64,000 nt of DNA from NCBI GenBank assembly GCA_963779735.1, contig CAVZZJ010000006.1, positions 670,365 to 734,364 on the forward strand, written 5' to 3'. The notes under the pieces are model-generated. The model searched no databases. It was not told the DNA's origin and saw only the letters and a list, made by a program, of their open reading frames with translations. This DNA is from Bog-473 sp963779735. Lineage in GTDB: Bacteria; Actinomycetota; Acidimicrobiia; Acidimicrobiales; RAAP-2. A program made the position numbers and the translations under genes. Shown here piece by piece: positions 62,128 to 64,000 of the stretch (within the stretch, counting starts at the first letter, position 1; every line of letters begins with the position of its first letter).

Positions 62128-62905
62128 CCACCACCGCCGGGACGGCGACCTCCGCTGACGTCAACTTCTATTTCGACCCGGTGTGCCCGTTCGCTTGGAT
62201 GACCAGCAAATGGCTGCGCATGGTCACCGCCCAGCGGAATTACACGGTGGACTGGAAGTTCATCTCACTACGGCTGATCAATGCCGAGGTCGACTACGAC
62301 ACCCACTTCCCGCCCGGCTACGAGGACGGGCACACCGCCGGGCTGCGCTTGCTGCGGGTCGCGGCCCGCACCAGAGCCGAACACGGCGCAGAGGCGGTCG
62401 GCCGCCTGTATCAGGCGATGGGGACCCGCATCTTCGACACCAACAACCACGGGGACACAGTCGATCGGGGCAGCGCCGGGTTCGTCGAGCCGATCCTGGC
62501 CGAGGTCGGCCTGCCCGCCCAGCTGGCGGACGCCTTGGACGATACCTCGCTGGACGCGTGCTTCGCGCCGAGACCGACGAGGCCCTGGCCTTGACCGGAA
62601 GAGACGTCGGGACGCCGATCATCCATTTCCAGCCTCCGGCCGGGGTGGCGTTTTTCGGTCCGGTCATCAGCCGGCTGCCCAACCCCGACAACGCGGCCCG
62701 CCTGTGGGACCACGTCGTCGGCCTGGCCAGTTTCCCGGGCTTCGCCGAGCTGAAACGCAGTCTGCGGGAACGGCCCCAGCTGGCCAGCTTCGGCGTCGAC
62801 CCCGACAGCATCGGCGTGCAAGAAGACTGGCACGCGGCAGCCGCCGCACCAAAAAATAGTCCCTTCCCATCAACATCCGGGGCGAACCGAATGTGGGCCC
62901 GGTGA
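62124..62905 (+). CDS. DsbA-family, mycothiol-dependent nitroreductase-like protein, frameshifted
   Basis: Thioredoxin-fold protein with FYFDPVCPFAWMTSKWL at the N-terminus, like M. tuberculosis Rv2466c; the active site here is CPFA rather than CPWC. Near 62558 one base appears missing: LDA in the first frame continues as LRAETDEALALTGRDVGTP in another, to 62905. It starts in an ATGA overlap with the peroxiredoxin gene. Likely sequencing error or recent frameshift. Confidence 0.8.
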
Positions 62906-62972
62906 CTAATCGAGAATGCGCATGACCGGATAAGCGCCTGAGGGCGCCGGACAAGAAGAAGGGACCGACTCG

Positions 62973-63624
62973 ATGTCGAGCGTCAATCCCACAGGGGAGC
63001 TGACCCGTCAGCTCGCCGAGTTCACCGCCAAGGTTCCCGATCCAGTCGCTTTACGGCTTCGGGCCGCGTCCGAGGAGACCGCCGCATCTGGGGTCGCCCC
63101 GGGCCTTACCGTCTCCGAGCAGGCGCCGGACTTCATCTTGCCGAACACGCTCGGTGAGCCCGTCGGGTTGGCTCAACGGCTCGCGCAGGGGCCGGTCGTC
63201 TTCTCGTTCTACCGTGGTGAGTGGTGCCCGTTTGCAACATCGAGCTCCGGGCACTGCAGTGTCATTCCTCGCTTTCAGGCGTACGGCGCGTCGCTCATGG
63301 CAATCAGCCCCCAGGCCCCCGACCACAGCCTCTCGGTCACCCAGAAACACGGACTCAAGTTCGACGTGCTGAGCGACGTCCACCAGAGGTCACCCCGCCT
63401 ATCGGGTCCAGTTCACCGTGCCGGCCGATCTCAAGGATCTGCACCTCGAGGTCTTCCACAACGACCTATCCACCCACACCGCCGATGGGAGCTGGGACCT
63501 TCCCATTCCAGCCACCTTCGTGATCGACGGCTCCGGCATCGTACGTGCTCGCTACGTCTCGGCCGACTACACGACCCGGATGGAGCCAGAAGACATCGAA
63601 GCCGCGTTCGCCGCTCTCAAATGA
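62973..63624 (+). CDS. Peroxiredoxin-like protein, several frame changes
   Basis: Begins at ATG 62973. YRGEWCPF, then at a T3 run (63231-63233) the frame shifts; with one more T it reads CNIELRALQ. After another change FQAYGASLMAISPQAPDH follows, and a third change near 63385 leads to PAYRVQFTVPADLKDLHLEV and ATFVIDGSGIVRARYVSADY to the stop at 63624. All pieces belong to one AhpC/TSA-type protein. Real pseudogene or poor local sequence. Confidence 0.75.
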
Positions 63625-63670
63625 CCGAAAGCCGCTGCCGCGACCTGCCATCTACGCAGAGGAGACAACC

Positions 63671-64000
63671 ATGGACACTGTGAAATTTCACTTCGACCCA
63701 ATCTGCCCTTGGTGCTACCAGACGTCACGGTGGGCCAAGCGGGTCGAACAGCTCGGCGAGATCGAGCTCGACTGGGGGCTGTTCTCCCTCGAGGTGGTGA
63801 ACTTGAAGGACGGCGAGGATCCCCGGGAGCTCCAGGCCCGGTCGGGCCCCGCTTGCGGACGGCGACCCTCGTCCGCGAGCGAAAGGGCGTGGCCGCGATC
63901 GGAACCTTCTACAGCGCCCTCGGCAAGAGGATCTGGGAGCAGTCACCTCCCGATCGGACATGGCAACGGCGGTGCGCGGTGCCCTCGCAGAAGTCGGTCT
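63671..64000 (+). CDS. Second DsbA-family mycothiol-type reductase, frameshifted and cut by window end
   Basis: ATG 63671, MDTVKFHFDPICPWCYQTSRW with a CPWC active site, typical of the Rv2466c family. Near 63850 the frame changes: the family sequence continues as LRTATLVRERKGVAAIGTFY in another frame. It runs off the window. Confidence 0.75.
   Translation, partial: MDTVKFHFDPICPWCYQTSRWAKRVEQLGEIELDWGLFSLEVVNLKDGEDPRELQARSGPACGRRPSSASERAWPRSEPSTAPSARGSGSSHLPIGHGNGGARCPRRSRS

Overview
The window reads as high-GC actinobacterial chromosome, most likely from the Acidimicrobiia or a relative and possibly an assembly from an uncultured organism. Reasons: very high GC at third codon positions, WhiB-type proteins, LexA boxes of the CGAAC-N4-GTTCG type, mycothiol-type DsbA-like enzymes, and a gene order (pnp, M16 peptidase, dapB, dapA, rnj, ftsK, miaB, miaA, dapF, hflX, lexA, LysM gene, nrdR) that parallels Mycobacterium tuberculosis Rv2783c to Rv2718c. 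The genus and species cannot be told from the sequence alone.

Backbone part 1 (1-14.4 kb): the 3' part of pnp, an M16 peptidase, dapB, a rhomboid protease, a diiron ferritin-like protein, dapA, rnj, an intein-containing radical SAM protein on the minus strand, ftsK (frameshifted) and a D-Ala-D-Ala carboxypeptidase. A perfect LexA box lies between the radical SAM gene and ftsK.

Accessory element 1 (14.4-27.17 kb): a tyrosine recombinase, a chain of overlapping small genes, a winged-helix replication-initiator-like gene with iteron repeats inside its coding sequence, zinc-ribbon proteins, a pentapeptide-repeat lipoprotein, terminase subunits, a WhiB gene, a wHTH/zinc protein, a major capsid protein, a DUF2971 gene broken by a complete IS1380-family insertion sequence, and a possible toxin pair. 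An imperfect 18-bp repeat marks both ends, at the stop codon of the carboxypeptidase gene and at the start codon of thrB. With integrase, replication, packaging and capsid genes but no portal, protease or tail genes, it looks like a capsid-encoding phage satellite or a heavily reduced prophage.

Backbone part 2 (27.17-47.8 kb): thrB, a secreted low-complexity protein, then a tight operon miaB-miaA-dapF-hflX-dapC-dapD-dapE. With dapB and dapA upstream, this gives six genes of the succinylase diaminopimelate route in one window. Then come a ferritin-like protein, an ECF sigma/anti-sigma pair, a methyltransferase, a Fpg/Nei glycosylase, lexA, and a divergent run of LysM gene, nrdR, PIG-L deacetylase and dinB behind three LexA boxes. 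An L,D-transpeptidase (frameshifted) and glnD follow on the minus strand.

Accessory elements 2 and 3 (47.8-51.3 kb): an intact tRNA-Cys gene followed by an exact 57-bp copy of its 3' end at 50.26 kb and a decayed third copy at 51.23 kb. The first interval holds small genes and a second WhiB gene. The second holds a methyltransferase whose C-terminus is read from the tRNA copy.

Signalling block (51.5-55.9 kb): a degenerate GGDEF protein, a DevR/DevS-like response regulator and histidine kinase in divergent arrangement, and a DnaQ-like exonuclease.

Tail (56-64 kb): this begins at a truncated tRNA-Val gene and is scrambled. It has a membrane protein, TetR with two operator-like sites, a truncated SDR gene fused to a decayed helicase gene, a sigma-factor remnant, an intact SDR gene, and a redox cluster of peroxiredoxins and DsbA-like mycothiol-type reductases, several of which are frameshifted. 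Many breaks in the window are single-base changes, some in short homopolymers, so part of the apparent gene damage may be sequencing error.
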